Shown piece after piece: positions 63,780 to 64,000 of a stretch of DNA of 64,000 nt; position 1 is the first letter of the stretch, and each line of letters begins with the position of its first letter. The stretch is from NCBI GenBank assembly GCA_949987705.1, contig OX465281.1, positions 168,158,516 to 168,222,515 of the forward strand, written 5' to 3'. A program made the position numbers and the translations under genes. The notes under the pieces are model-generated. The model was given only the letters and a program-made list of their open reading frames with translations, ran no database searches and had not been told where the DNA came from. The DNA comes from Thereva unica. Its lineage: Eukaryota > Arthropoda > Insecta > Diptera > Therevidae.

Positions 63780-64000
63780 CTATCCTTTCTCTTCTATCCT
63801 TCAAATCAAGATTACTACTAGACACTGACCATGAGTTTGAACGACATGAAAGACTAGTTGTACTAGTAGTAGTTCCTAAGCTTGACTTTACCACATAAAA
63901 AAATAGTGCGACTTCTATGGCTAGTCTATATTTCCAAATCAATCTTAATACAGGAGGATAAGAATCAATATATTTTATTTATGAATATTCTGTTGAAGTT

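Overview
The window looks like gene-poor, repeat-saturated chromatin of an insect, most probably a fly (Diptera). The basis is the set of retroelement lineages present (R1-type, Jockey-type, CR1-like, RTE-type and Penelope elements, plus a Ty3/Gypsy element with a tRNA-Lys primer site), the short GT..AG introns, the low GC of the intergenic DNA, and two exons that fit an insect TRPM channel gene. There are no bacterial features. Nearly every recognisable coding region belongs to a transposable element; the only likely host exons are those at 7928-8010 and 8168-8299 on the minus strand.

Layout, left to right. 1-910: 5' part of a minus-strand LINE ORF1 with a PHD-like zinc finger, cut by the window edge. 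910-2276: 3' part of an RTE-type LINE ending in an (AAG)n tail. 2277-3480: first block of a satellite of about 128 bp, which returns at 22465-23890 and 26360-28433. 3787-6549: an apparently intact PIF/Harbinger DNA transposon with both of its genes. 7928-8299: candidate Trpm exons. 10220-16990: a tandem pair of about 467-bp repeats carrying a tRNA-like motif, split by a 5.84-kb Jockey-type LINE with target-site duplication (TSD) and poly(A). 17302-19514: a long-inverted-repeat element whose inner arm ends are tRNA-like and whose right arm carries an inserted block containing a MITE. 21831-22223 and 24578-25142: two further inverted-repeat MITEs. 28434-31247: a CR1/Jockey-like LINE truncated at its 3' end. 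31248-49140: an R1-type LINE arranged as a head-to-head palindrome and split by a 14,991-bp Gypsy element (32236-47226).

The Gypsy element is the most interesting object. It has 3.8-kb LTRs that are nearly identical, a 4-bp TSD, a PBS for tRNA-Lys(CUU), and a textbook -1 frameshift signal between gag and pol: slippery G_GGA_AAC, an 8-nt spacer and an 11-bp stem. Its 5' and 3' untranslated regions share a diverged direct repeat with four CAGGCG-N6-CGCCTG hairpins. Its 3' untranslated region holds tandem tRNA-Lys(CUU)-derived sequences, from the same tRNA that the PBS matches. One single-base deletion between RNase H and integrase appears to disable this copy.

49306-58530 is a set of nested insertions. 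An old RTE-type fragment was hit by a Penelope-like element (14-bp TSD). That element was hit, inside its GIY-YIG coding region, by a foldback-like element made of inverted arrays of a TCGATATCGA-bearing repeat around a perfect central palindrome. The foldback arm was then hit by a two-ORF CR1-like LINE. The last 6 kb hold more inverted-repeat elements, short tandem duplications and the 3' end of another LINE interrupted by an 18-G run. How the parts act together is simply transposition history: each layer gives a relative date. Host functions, apart from the putative Trpm exons, are not evident.
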